DNA of 32,589 nt from Myxococcales bacterium. GTDB lineage: Bacteria > Myxococcota_A > Polyangia > Fen-1088. Shown one piece after another: positions 24,836 through 32,582 of this stretch. The notes under the pieces were generated by a model. The model ran no database searches, had not been told where the DNA came from, and was given only the letters and a program-made list of their open reading frames with translations. The stretch is from assembly GCA_003142855.1 (NCBI GenBank), contig PLNW01000003.1:1-32589 (forward strand), written 5' to 3'. How positions within the stretch are numbered: the first letter of the stretch is position 1; the number at the start of each line of letters is the position of its first letter. Position numbers and translations under genes: made by a program.

Positions 24836-25426
24836 ATGAAGACATTCCTCGTTGCTCTCCGTGCCACCGCGGTCACCCTGGTACTCACCGGCCTCTGCTA
24901 TCCGCTGGTGATGACCGGCCTGGGCCAGCTCCTGTTCCCCAGCGCCGCCAAGGGCAGCGTGGTTCGCAATGCCAACGGAAATCCAGTTGGGTCTGCTTTG
25001 ATCGGTCAGTCATTCACCAAGCCCTGGTATTTCCAAGGCCGTCCCTCGGCCGCGGGAAACGGCTACGACCCGCTGGCCTCCGGCGGATCGAATCTCGGCC
25101 CGAGCTCGGCCAAGCTGCGCGAGCGCGTGCAGGCCGACGCCGCTCGGCTGGCGCGGGAGAACCCGCAGGCTGCTGGCCCCGTCCCGGTCGAGCTGGTGAC
25201 CGCCTCCGGCAGCGGCCTTGACCCCCACATCTCGCCTCACGCCGCCTACTGGCAGCTTCCTCGCGTAGCGCGGGCGCGCGGGGTTGCACCCGAACGGGTG
25301 AAGCAGGTGGTCGACGACCATAGCGAAGGACGTGACCTTGGATTACTGGGCGAGCCGCGCGTGAACGTGCTGCTTCTCAACCTGGCGCTGGACCGCCAGT
25401 TCGGCGCGACTGGCCCGACCCCGTGA
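24836..25426 (+). CDS. kdpC: Potassium-transporting ATPase subunit KdpC, operon 1
   Basis: A 196-residue subunit with one N-terminal membrane helix (~8-28) and a periplasmic domain. Family motifs: GSALIGQSFTKPWYFQGRPSA, GSNLGPSS, SGLDPHISPHAAYWQLPRVA and VNVLLLNLALD. KdpC assists complex assembly and ATP/K+ coupling. The ATG at 24836 was chosen over an in-frame TTG at 24821 because GAAGGAG lies 7 nt before the ATG. Confidence 0.96.
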   Translation: MKTFLVALRATAVTLVLTGLCYPLVMTGLGQLLFPSAAKGSVVRNANGNPVGSALIGQSFTKPWYFQGRPSAAGNGYDPLASGGSNLGPSSAKLRERVQADAARLARENPQAAGPVPVELVTASGSGLDPHISPHAAYWQLPRVARARGVAPERVKQVVDDHSEGRDLGLLGEPRVNVLLLNLALDRQFGATGPTP

Positions 25427-25439
25427 GAACCCCCGCACT

Positions 25440-26438
25440 ATGCCACCTGCATTGAAGGCCAAGCCCGGTCAGACCCTCGATGGCCGATTCCTGCTCGGCG
25501 AGGAGATCGGACACGGGGGAATGTCGACAATCTTCAAAGCCCTGGATCTGCAGAACCCCGGCGAGACAGTGGTGGTCAAGGTCCGACTCCCCGCCTTTTC
25601 CAGCGGCGTGGGCGCCTGGTCCATGTTCGAACGCGAAGAAGCGATTGGCCGCCAGCTCGACCATCCCTTGATCTTGAAGTTTCTTCCGCTCGCCCAGGAC
25701 AAAAGGCGGTCCTACGTGGTCACGGAGCACGTCCCTGGTCGCACCCTGGCCGATCGGCTTGGCGAACAACGACCTCTGCCGGAATCCGAGGCATTGTCCA
25801 TTGCCAGCCAGATCTGCACAGCGCTTGATTACATTCACGAGCACGGGTTTGTGCACTACGACCTGAATCCAGCCAACGTGATGTTGTGTCCTGACGGGGG
25901 AATCCGTCTCATCGATTTCGGATTGGCCCACGCCGCGGAAACAGCCCGCTTCACGTTGTCCGGTGCTCCACCTGCGATCGGGTCATCGGATTACCTGGCG
26001 CCCGAGCAGATCAAGCGCAAACGCGGGCGCAAAAGCGCGGACATTTATGGCGTCGGCGCCATGCTCTACGAAATGCTCACCGGACAACCACCATTTCCTG
26101 GAGACGATCCGTTGGCCGTGGCCAGTGCGCGACTACTTGGCGATCCGCCAGCGCCACGCAGCCTGAACCCAGGTATCTCACGTCAAGCCGAAGACATCGT
26201 GCTACGGGCCTTGCGGCGCCATCCAAACGAACGCTACGCCAGCGCGGGCGCGATGAAAGCGGACCTCGAACATCCCGAACGAATTGCTCTGTCCGGCCTG
26301 TGTGACCGCCTGCAGCCGGTCACGCGCCGGCGCCGCAGCCTACGCATCGCTCGCTACATTGCGGCAACCTTCATCTTGCCGGTGGCCTCGCAGGTCGCCC
26401 TATTCCTGCTCCTGTGGCACCATCTCGCACGGAAGTGA
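25440..26438 (+). CDS. Membrane-anchored eukaryotic-like Ser/Thr protein kinase in the kdp1 operon
   Basis: A 332-residue protein. The kinase domain (~15-275) has a Gly-rich loop GEEIGHGGMSTIF (20-32), ATP-binding K47 in VVVKV, catalytic loop H139-Y-D141-L-N143-P-A-N146 and Mg-binding D159-F-G. An SSDYLAPEQ segment and SADIYGVGAMLYEMLTG also fit Hanks-type kinases. The catalytic loop is unusual: the Arg of HRD is Tyr and the Lys of DLKPxN is Asn. A basic stretch (RRRRSLRIAR) precedes one C-terminal membrane helix (~307-326), with no extracytoplasmic domain. It starts 13 nt after kdpC and is followed after 8 nt by a sensor gene, so it is likely cotranscribed with the pump. KdpB is an obvious candidate substrate (inference). 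Confidence 0.88.
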   Translation: MPPALKAKPGQTLDGRFLLGEEIGHGGMSTIFKALDLQNPGETVVVKVRLPAFSSGVGAWSMFEREEAIGRQLDHPLILKFLPLAQDKRRSYVVTEHVPGRTLADRLGEQRPLPESEALSIASQICTALDYIHEHGFVHYDLNPANVMLCPDGGIRLIDFGLAHAAETARFTLSGAPPAIGSSDYLAPEQIKRKRGRKSADIYGVGAMLYEMLTGQPPFPGDDPLAVASARLLGDPPAPRSLNPGISRQAEDIVLRALRRHPNERYASAGAMKADLEHPERIALSGLCDRLQPVTRRRRSLRIARYIAATFILPVASQVALFLLLWHHLARK

Positions 26439-26446
26439 GGAATATT

Positions 26447-27397
26447 GTGAAATTCAAGTTGGCCTTCGTAGACCTGCTTCGCATGGGGGCAGGGGCGGCC
26501 GTGATGCTTTTCCTGGTTCTGTTGGTTTTTCATTACCAACGCGAACGCAGCCCCGCCCAGCAAATCGAGCTTAAAGCGCGAAAGGCCGATATGGTTGGGC
26601 GCATGCGCTACGCCTTGGCCGCGGCCTCCGAGGCAGAAAAGAGCGCGGTTCTGGCTGTGACGGATCAGGATTCGCAGACCTTTGCCGATCAGGCGCGCGC
26701 TGCCACCGCCGAGGTCGAGAGTCTGCGCCAAGCGCTGGGCGAGAGCTTCGCTGCCAGCGCCAGCCAGAAGGAGAAGGACCTGCTCGCGACCTTCTCCCGG
26801 GGGTTCGCCAACCTTCTGCGCATCGACCGCGATCTGTTGGCCCTGACAGGCAAGAATACCAACATCAAGGCCTTCGCTCTGGCGTTCGGTCCGGCGGCCC
26901 AGGCGGCGCAAGAAACCGACTCGGCCCTGTCGCGCTTTCTGGCCAAGCATGCGACCTCGGCACAGAAGACCCTGCTGCTCGCGGCCGGCGCCCAGGCGGG
27001 GCTTCTTCGCCTCGAGACGCGCCTGCCGCCGCACATCGCAGAGCTGAGCGACCCAAGGATGGACGAGATGGAGGCGCTGATGGACAAGGATGATCGCCAG
27101 GTGCGCGCGGGTCTTGACGGGCTGGCCGCACAGCCCGATCTCCGCGCCGACTCCGATGTGGCGAGCGCCCGCGCAGGCTACGCACGATTCAGTGAACTGC
27201 GTACGCAGATCCTCGCGCTCTCGCGCCAGAACACCAACGTGCGCTCGCTCGCCATGTCCCTGGACCAGAAGCGCAAGGCGATGTTCACCTGCCAAGACGC
27301 CCTGCACGCCTTGCAGCAGCAGATCGCAGGAGAGCCGATACCAGAGGCTCCCAGCAATCCGCGAAGACTGAGCGCCGGGCCGCATACCGGCCATTGA
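26447..27397 (+). CDS. Membrane protein with tandem four-helix-bundle (4HB_MCP-like) sensor domains, no output domain
   Basis: A 316-residue protein with a short cytoplasmic start (KFK), a membrane segment at ~12-29 and an all-helical extracytoplasmic part. Two similar halves are visible: helices at ~50-100 and ~110-160 ending LLALTGKNTNIKAFALAFG (130-148), and ~173-225 and ~240-290 ending ILALSRQNTNVRSLAMSLD (255-273). This resembles the ligand-binding bundle of chemoreceptors and sensor kinases. No HAMP, methylation or kinase domain follows. GTG at 26447 follows AGTGAGGA; an open extension to 26414 overlaps the kinase gene and has no SD. It may act as the sensory partner of the preceding membrane kinase (inference). 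Confidence 0.72.
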   Translation: MKFKLAFVDLLRMGAGAAVMLFLVLLVFHYQRERSPAQQIELKARKADMVGRMRYALAAASEAEKSAVLAVTDQDSQTFADQARAATAEVESLRQALGESFAASASQKEKDLLATFSRGFANLLRIDRDLLALTGKNTNIKAFALAFGPAAQAAQETDSALSRFLAKHATSAQKTLLLAAGAQAGLLRLETRLPPHIAELSDPRMDEMEALMDKDDRQVRAGLDGLAAQPDLRADSDVASARAGYARFSELRTQILALSRQNTNVRSLAMSLDQKRKAMFTCQDALHALQQQIAGEPIPEAPSNPRRLSAGPHTGH

Positions 27398-27439
27398 CGG
27401 TCGCCGATCGCATCCTCCGCCAGGTTACTGGGCCGCCGC

Positions 27440-27469
27440 CCCGAACTCCCGCGAAGACGCGGATTCGGG
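27440..27469 (+). terminator. Possible terminator after the kdp1 operon
   Basis: CCCGAA / TTCGGG enclose CCGCG-AAGA-CGCGG, giving a strong two-part hairpin 42 nt after the last stop. No T-run follows, so it may be a Rho-assisted or incomplete terminator. Confidence 0.45.
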
Positions 27470-27521
27470 CCGGCTAAACCTTGGTAACACCCGATCTTCC
27501 GACGCGTATGCTCTCGCTCAC

Positions 27522-27563
27522 TGCAATTTGCGGGCAGGCCGATCGTGCTTCCCGCAAATTGCA
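27522..27563. promoter_or_regulatory. 13-bp perfect inverted repeat and shared kdp operator, site 2
   Basis: TGCAATTTGCGGG (27522-27534) and CCCGCAAATTGCA (27551-27563) are perfect inverted arms 16 nt apart. Each arm contains GCAA-T-TTGC, itself a small palindrome. The first 16 bases repeat 20718-20733 with one change. The centre lies about 114 bp before the predicted start of the downstream sigma-54 promoter, as expected for a paired enhancer-binding site. Confidence 0.68.
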
Positions 27564-27629
27564 ATGCCCGTTGGGCGACTATCTTCACAGGAAGCGGCTT
27601 CAGCGAGCCACATGGCGAGTCTGGCAGGA

Positions 27630-27645
27630 TGGAGCGGTTCTTGCT
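27630..27645 (+). promoter_or_regulatory. Putative sigma-54 (-24/-12) promoter of the second kdp cluster
   Basis: TGGAGCG-GTTC-TTGCT matches 14 of 16 positions scored against TGGCACG-N4-TTGC(A/T), with the GG-N10-GC spacing intact. Predicted start near 27656, 16 nt before the regulator ATG. Confidence 0.65.
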
Positions 27646-27671
27646 TTACCGGTTGAAGAGCGGAGACGGCG

Positions 27672-28262
27672 ATGGGAGCCATCCTGATAGTCGACGACGA
27701 GAAGAACATTCGCGAAAGCCTGGCCATGTACATTCAGAGTCTGGGGCATACAGTGGAGACGGCCGTGGACGCCGAGACGGCCTTGCAAGCCGTCCACCGC
27801 CGGGACTTCGATCTGGTGCTGTCGGACGTCCGCATGGAGGGCCTGGGCGGTCTCGGATTGTTGAGGCAGCTTCGAGAGCAGCAAAGTGCCACGGCCGTAG
27901 TGCTCATGACCGCGTACGCGACCGTGCCACAGGCCGTCGAGGCGATGCATTTGGGAGCGTACGAATTCCTGATGAAGCCATTCTCTCCGGATGATGTGCG
28001 TCTGCTGATCAATCATGTGCTCGATGCCCGAACATCTCATCGGGACCATGCAACCGTTCGGCGCGAGGTCGACCATGCAAGTGAGCCGTCCACGGTTGCG
28101 ACTGAATCCGCGACCGAGGAGGAGCTGTCGCTCAAGGATCTCGAACGCCGCCGGATCGAGGAGGTCATGGCGGGGTCACCGACGCTTGATGCCGCCGCCG
28201 CCCGGCTCGGTATCGATCCGGTGACCCTGTGGCGGAAGCGGAAACGGTACGGAATGGGGTGA
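27672..28262 (+). CDS. Short response regulator: receiver plus Fis-type HTH, no AAA+ domain
   Basis: A 196-residue protein. The receiver (1-118) has D8-D9, phospho-acceptor D52, T80 and K102. After a linker, a Fis-type helix-turn-helix (~155-194) contains DAAAARLGIDPVTLWRKRKRYG. The HTH closely resembles that of the full NtrC-type regulator at 16208-17563 (LGIDVSTLWRKRKRQ). The central sigma-54-activating ATPase is absent, so the layout is that of RegA/PrrA/ActR-type regulators. It cannot activate sigma-54 polymerase itself. It may compete for the shared sites, repress, or act at sigma-70 promoters. ATG with GGAG upstream; first gene of the second kdp cluster. No histidine kinase is adjacent in the window. 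Confidence 0.88.
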   Translation: MGAILIVDDEKNIRESLAMYIQSLGHTVETAVDAETALQAVHRRDFDLVLSDVRMEGLGGLGLLRQLREQQSATAVVLMTAYATVPQAVEAMHLGAYEFLMKPFSPDDVRLLINHVLDARTSHRDHATVRREVDHASEPSTVATESATEEELSLKDLERRRIEEVMAGSPTLDAAAARLGIDPVTLWRKRKRYGMG

Positions 28263-28311
28263 TCATGAACCTGCAACGTACCGACTCAAACAACACAGGA
28301 GGTTAGAAGAT

Positions 28312-28407
28312 ATGAGTCTTGTAATTTGGCTACCAGCAATGTTTTTCTTGGGGCTCGGATCGATGGGCCTGTTCTACGCCTTCATTACGGCGTGCGAGAA
28401 GATCTAA
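28312..28407 (+). CDS. Kdp-associated micropeptide, operon 2 (31 aa)
   Basis: A 31-residue single-span peptide: MSLVIWLPAMFFLGLGSMGL at the start, ending FITACEKI. A strong AGGAGG precedes the ATG. It occupies the same place before kdpF as the 27-residue peptide of operon 1, and both end in a membrane helix followed by A-C-x-x-hydrophobic. Function unknown; probably a pump-associated membrane peptide. Confidence 0.75.
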   Translation: MSLVIWLPAMFFLGLGSMGLFYAFITACEKI

Positions 28408-28418
28408 GAGGAGCGGCT

Positions 28419-28499
28419 ATGATCTACCTGACAGGCGCAGTGGCACTCTTCTTGTTCACCTATCTGTTTGCGGCGCTCATTCGTCCGGAATGGTTCTAG
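28419..28499 (+). CDS. kdpF: Potassium-transporting ATPase subunit KdpF, operon 2
   Basis: A 26-residue peptide, GAVALFLFTYLFAALIRPEWF; the terminal RPEWF is the KdpF signature. AGGAG precedes the ATG. 30 nt before kdpA. Confidence 0.88.
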   Translation: MIYLTGAVALFLFTYLFAALIRPEWF

Positions 28500-28529
28500 G
28501 ACGATTGGCGCTTCAAGGAGGATTATCTC

Positions 28530-30347
28530 ATGTGGCTTCTACCGCTGTTGTTGCTGGCCGCGATGGTCGGCCTTTCGATTCCGCTCAGCAAATACGCGGC
28601 CCGGATCATGGAGGGGCACTACAAGGCTCCGCGCGTGTTGCGCTGGTTTGAAGAGCGACTCGATAGCGGTCCTCAGAACTGGAAGCAGTACACGGCCGCG
28701 CTGCTGGTCTTCAATGCCATCCTGTTTGTCTACGGCTTTATTGTCTTGGCCATACAGCCACTAGCGCCGTTGAACCCACGCGGGCTCGGCATGCTGGGGC
28801 CGACCACCATTTTCAATACGGTCGCCTCCTTCATGACCAACACCAACCTGCAGCACTACTCGGGTGACGTGCATTTCTCCAACTTCAGCCAGATCTTCTT
28901 TGTCATCGCCAACATGTTCATCTCGGCCGCGGTGGGCTTCTGTGCCCTGGCCGCAATCATCCGGCTGTTCCGCGGCGAGAAGACCGTAGGCAACTTCTTC
29001 GTCGATATGTGGCGCGTGGTGGTCTACATGTTCGTGCCGGTGTGTCTCCTGTGGGGCATTCTCTTCATGCAACAGGGCATGCCGATGACCTTCAAGAGCA
29101 CCGTGCAGGCTTCCACGCTGGAGCCCGGTGCGATGGGGACAACGGACGACGGCCAGGTCAAGCAGCAGACCATCGTCATGGGTCCGGTCGCCGCGATGAT
29201 CCCGATCAAACAGGTGGGTACCAACGGTGGGGGATTTTTCGGCGCCAACGCCGCCCATCCGTTCGAAAATCCGTCTGCATGGACCAACTTTCTGACCTGC
29301 CTCGGCATGATGCTGTTTCCCTCAACCCTGGTCCTGATGTTCGGCCGGATGCTGCGCAAGATGCGCCATGCGGTGGTCATCTATGGCGTGATGGGGGTGC
29401 TGTTGATCGGCATGATCGGCTGGGCCGTACATTGGGACGCGCTCCATCCCAATCCGGGGATTACCGCGCATGCGGCGGACGACAGCTATTCGGTGCCCAG
29501 TGCGACTGCGAAGGATGGAAAACGCGCTGTTCCTTTCCCAGCCGTGGCTGGGCTGCCGGTCAATCAGGAGTTGGGCAATCTTGAGGGCGCCGAGCTGCGT
29601 TTCGGCACCTCTGCCGGAGCGACCTTCGCGGCGGTGACGACGGCGTTTACCTGCGGGGCGGTCAACCGCGCGCACGACAGCCTGCATCCGCTGGCCGGCC
29701 TATCCCCGATGGTCGGCATGTGGCTCAATTGCGTATTCGGCGGCAAGGGAGTGGGCATGATCAACCTGCTCCTGTTCCTTATCGTCGGTGTGTTTATCGC
29801 GGGCCAGATGGTTGGCCGTACGCCCGAATACCTGGGCCGGAAGGTGGGCGCCAAGGAGATGAAGCTCGCGATGATCGCGTTGCTCGTGCACCCGATCATG
29901 ATTCTCGGCCCAACCGGTCTGTTTTCCGCCACGGCATGGGGCACAAAGGCGGAGAGCAATCCGGGGGCGCATGGGTTTAGCGAGATTATGTATGAGTTTT
30001 CGTCGGCTTCGGCCAACAACGGTTCCGGTTTCGAAGGACTGGGCGACACGTGGGGTTTCAATAACAACCCGACGCCCGCGCCAACCAGCCGACCGTGGGA
30101 TATTGCGGCCGGTCTGGTCATGCTGTTCAGCCGATACCTGCCTATCGTCGCGCCCATTGCGATGGCGGCGAGTTTGGGAGGGAAGAAGAAGAGCCCGTTT
30201 ACGCTCGGTACCATGCGTGACGATACGTTGACCTTCGCCATGTTGCTGCTCGGGACCATCGTGATCATTGGCGCGTTGCTGTTCCTGCCAGTGGCCGCGC
30301 TGGGACCGATCGCCGATTACTTGGGTCCCTTGCCGTTCGGCGGCTAG
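28530..30347 (+). CDS. kdpA: Potassium-transporting ATPase subunit KdpA, operon 2 (divergent)
   Basis: A 605-residue K+-binding subunit. Loops: TNTNLQHYSG (103-112, Leu in place of the usual Trp), GTNGGGFF (230-237), TTAFTCGAVN (370-379, where operon 1 has [10 protein letters not shown]) and ANNGSGF (495-501). Extra stretches occur at ~185-220 and ~303-340 and after ~505. It is clearly not a recent duplicate of the first kdpA. AAGGAGG precedes the ATG at 28530. Wobble use appears more mixed (more GCG, CGT, TTG) than in operon 1, in keeping with separate origin. Confidence 0.95.
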   Translation: MWLLPLLLLAAMVGLSIPLSKYAARIMEGHYKAPRVLRWFEERLDSGPQNWKQYTAALLVFNAILFVYGFIVLAIQPLAPLNPRGLGMLGPTTIFNTVASFMTNTNLQHYSGDVHFSNFSQIFFVIANMFISAAVGFCALAAIIRLFRGEKTVGNFFVDMWRVVVYMFVPVCLLWGILFMQQGMPMTFKSTVQASTLEPGAMGTTDDGQVKQQTIVMGPVAAMIPIKQVGTNGGGFFGANAAHPFENPSAWTNFLTCLGMMLFPSTLVLMFGRMLRKMRHAVVIYGVMGVLLIGMIGWAVHWDALHPNPGITAHAADDSYSVPSATAKDGKRAVPFPAVAGLPVNQELGNLEGAELRFGTSAGATFAAVTTAFTCGAVNRAHDSLHPLAGLSPMVGMWLNCVFGGKGVGMINLLLFLIVGVFIAGQMVGRTPEYLGRKVGAKEMKLAMIALLVHPIMILGPTGLFSATAWGTKAESNPGAHGFSEIMYEFSSASANNGSGFEGLGDTWGFNNNPTPAPTSRPWDIAAGLVMLFSRYLPIVAPIAMAASLGGKKKSPFTLGTMRDDTLTFAMLLLGTIVIIGALLFLPVAALGPIADYLGPLPFGG

Positions 30348-30394
30348 GTACTCGGCACAGGAATCAATCAAATTCGACAGATTGAGGAGTTCCT

Positions 30395-32563
30395 ATGATG
30401 ACATCTGGAAATCTCGCGACCGCGCAACCCTCTGTACCGCCTCCCCTACCCCTGGAACGGCCGCCGCGGCGCAGTCGGAGAGAGGGCTTGCTGGCACCGG
30501 AATTGGTGCGGGCTGCACTCAAGCAGTCGTTCATCATGTTGCGGCCTGACATCCAGTGGAAAAACCCCGTCATGTTCGTGGTCGAGGTCGGGGCCTTCTT
30601 GACGTTACTCTTTACGGTGAAGGGCATTGTGGCGGGTTCCTCTAGCCAGGTGCCGGTGAACTACTTCATCGCGCTCGACGCATGGCTCTTCTTGACTGTG
30701 TTGTTTGCCAACTTCGCCACGGCGCTGGCTGAGGCGCGCGGGAAGGCGCAGGCGGAGTCATTGCGCCGCACGCGCCGCGATACGCCCGCCCGTCGGCTAG
30801 CGCCGAATGGCGCCATTGAAGAGATCTCCTCGGCCGCCTTGAGAATGGGTGACCGTGTGGTGGTCGAGACTGGGCAGGTCATTCCGGGCGACGGTGAGAT
30901 TATCGAAGGCATCGCTTCGGTGGACGAATCGTCGATCACGGGTGAGTCGGCTCCCGTCATCCGCGAAGCCGGTGGTGATCGCTCCGGTGTCACCGGCGGG
31001 ACGCTCGTGCTCTCCGATCGCATTGTTGTGCGCATTACCGCGTCCAGTGGCGATTCGTTTCTCGATCGTATGATCGCACTGGTCGAGGGCGCCATTCGGC
31101 AACGCACGCCGAACGAGATCGCGCTTACACTGGTGCTCTCTGCCTTTACCTTGATCTTCCTTATTGTGGTCGTGCCGCTCTGGCCCATGGCCTGGAACGC
31201 GGAACAGTACATGATGGGGTACCTGGGCATCACCGAGCCGCTGAAGAGCTTGGGGACCGATGTGCCGACTCTAGTGGCACTCCTGGTGTGCCTGATCCCC
31301 ACGACCATCGGTGCCCTGTTGGCGGCCATCGGCATCGCGGGTATGGACCGTGCGCTACAGGCCAACATCATTGCCAAGAGCGGCAAGGCAGTCGAAACCG
31401 CCGGCGATGTCGATGTTGTGCTGCTTGACAAGACCGGCACGATTACGATCGGGAATCGACGTGCCACCAAGTTCATGCCGCTGGGGAAGTACAACGAGGC
31501 TCATCTGGCGCGATTGGCAGCATTGGCCTCGGTGGCGGACGAAACTCCGGAAGGTAAGTCGATCGTGAAACTGGCGCTTCAAGTGGACCACGCTGGCGGG
31601 CCCCCGATCGCGCCCGCCAAGAGTGAGTTCGTGGCGTTCAGTGCGCAGACCCGCATGAGCGGCATCGATGTGCCCGGCGGCCGAGCGATCCGCAAGGGTG
31701 CGCCGGATGCGGTGATCCGTTTCGTACGGGGGCAGAAGGGGCAAGTACCTGGCGGCCTGGAAGAGTCGGTGAAAGAGGTCGCCTCCAGGGGGGCAACTCC
31801 GCTGGTTGTGGCCGAGGGCAACGAGATCGCCGGGTTGGTAGTGCTGGAAGACATTTTGAAACTTGGCATTCAAGACCGCTTCGCGCGGCTGCGTAGGATG
31901 GGCTTGCGCACGGTGATGATCACTGGGGACAATCCGCTAACGGCAGCCGCGATTGCCAAGCAGGCCGGCGTGGATGACTTCGTTGCCGAGGCTACGCCGG
32001 AGGCGAAGCTTGCCTATATCCGGAAGGAGCAGGCTGAGGGAAAGATAGTGGCGATGATGGGTGACGGCACCAACGACGCGCCGGCCCTCGCCCAAGCGGA
32101 CGTCGGCTTGGCAATGAATTCCGGCACCCAGGCTGCGAAAGAAGCCGGCAACATGGTCGACCTCGACAGCGATCCAACCAAGCTGCTCGAAGTCGTCGAG
32201 GTAGGCAAGCAGTTGTTGATGACCCGTGGTGCTTTGACGACGTTCTCGATCGCCAATGACGTCGCCAAGTATTTCGCCATCGTCCCAGCGCTCTTCGCCG
32301 GCACGTTGCCCTGGCTCAAGCACATGGACGTGATGCAGTTGCACTCGCCCACATCGGCAATTCTATCAGCGGTCATCTTCAACGCGATCATAATCCCGCT
32401 GCTCATTCCGATTGCGCTGAGGGGCGTCCGCTATCGGCCCGTCGGCGCCGATGCACTGCTGCGACGCAATCTGCTGATTTGGGGGTTGGGCGGCGTCATT
32501 GTTCCGTTCGTGGGCATCAAGCTCATCGACATCTTCATGGTCGCCCTGCATCTGGCAGCCTGA
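30395..32563 (+). CDS. kdpB: Potassium-transporting P-type ATPase subunit KdpB, operon 2 (N-terminally extended)
   Basis: A 722-residue P-type ATPase. Catalytic D345 in DKTGTIT, TGES at 182-185 (regulatory Ser equivalent S185), [18 protein letters not shown] and [21 protein letters not shown]. Compared with operon 1 KdpB it has about 20 extra residues at the start, rich in Pro and Arg ([20 protein letters not shown]), and an extra segment in the loop after the third membrane helix (~264-290, [20 protein letters not shown]). GAGGAG precedes the ATG at 30395. Confidence 0.96.
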   Translation: MMTSGNLATAQPSVPPPLPLERPPRRSRREGLLAPELVRAALKQSFIMLRPDIQWKNPVMFVVEVGAFLTLLFTVKGIVAGSSSQVPVNYFIALDAWLFLTVLFANFATALAEARGKAQAESLRRTRRDTPARRLAPNGAIEEISSAALRMGDRVVVETGQVIPGDGEIIEGIASVDESSITGESAPVIREAGGDRSGVTGGTLVLSDRIVVRITASSGDSFLDRMIALVEGAIRQRTPNEIALTLVLSAFTLIFLIVVVPLWPMAWNAEQYMMGYLGITEPLKSLGTDVPTLVALLVCLIPTTIGALLAAIGIAGMDRALQANIIAKSGKAVETAGDVDVVLLDKTGTITIGNRRATKFMPLGKYNEAHLARLAALASVADETPEGKSIVKLALQVDHAGGPPIAPAKSEFVAFSAQTRMSGIDVPGGRAIRKGAPDAVIRFVRGQKGQVPGGLEESVKEVASRGATPLVVAEGNEIAGLVVLEDILKLGIQDRFARLRRMGLRTVMITGDNPLTAAAIAKQAGVDDFVAEATPEAKLAYIRKEQAEGKIVAMMGDGTNDAPALAQADVGLAMNSGTQAAKEAGNMVDLDSDPTKLLEVVEVGKQLLMTRGALTTFSIANDVAKYFAIVPALFAGTLPWLKHMDVMQLHSPTSAILSAVIFNAIIIPLLIPIALRGVRYRPVGADALLRRNLLIWGLGGVIVPFVGIKLIDIFMVALHLAA

Positions 32564-32582
32564 CGTAGTCGGAGTAGAAATC

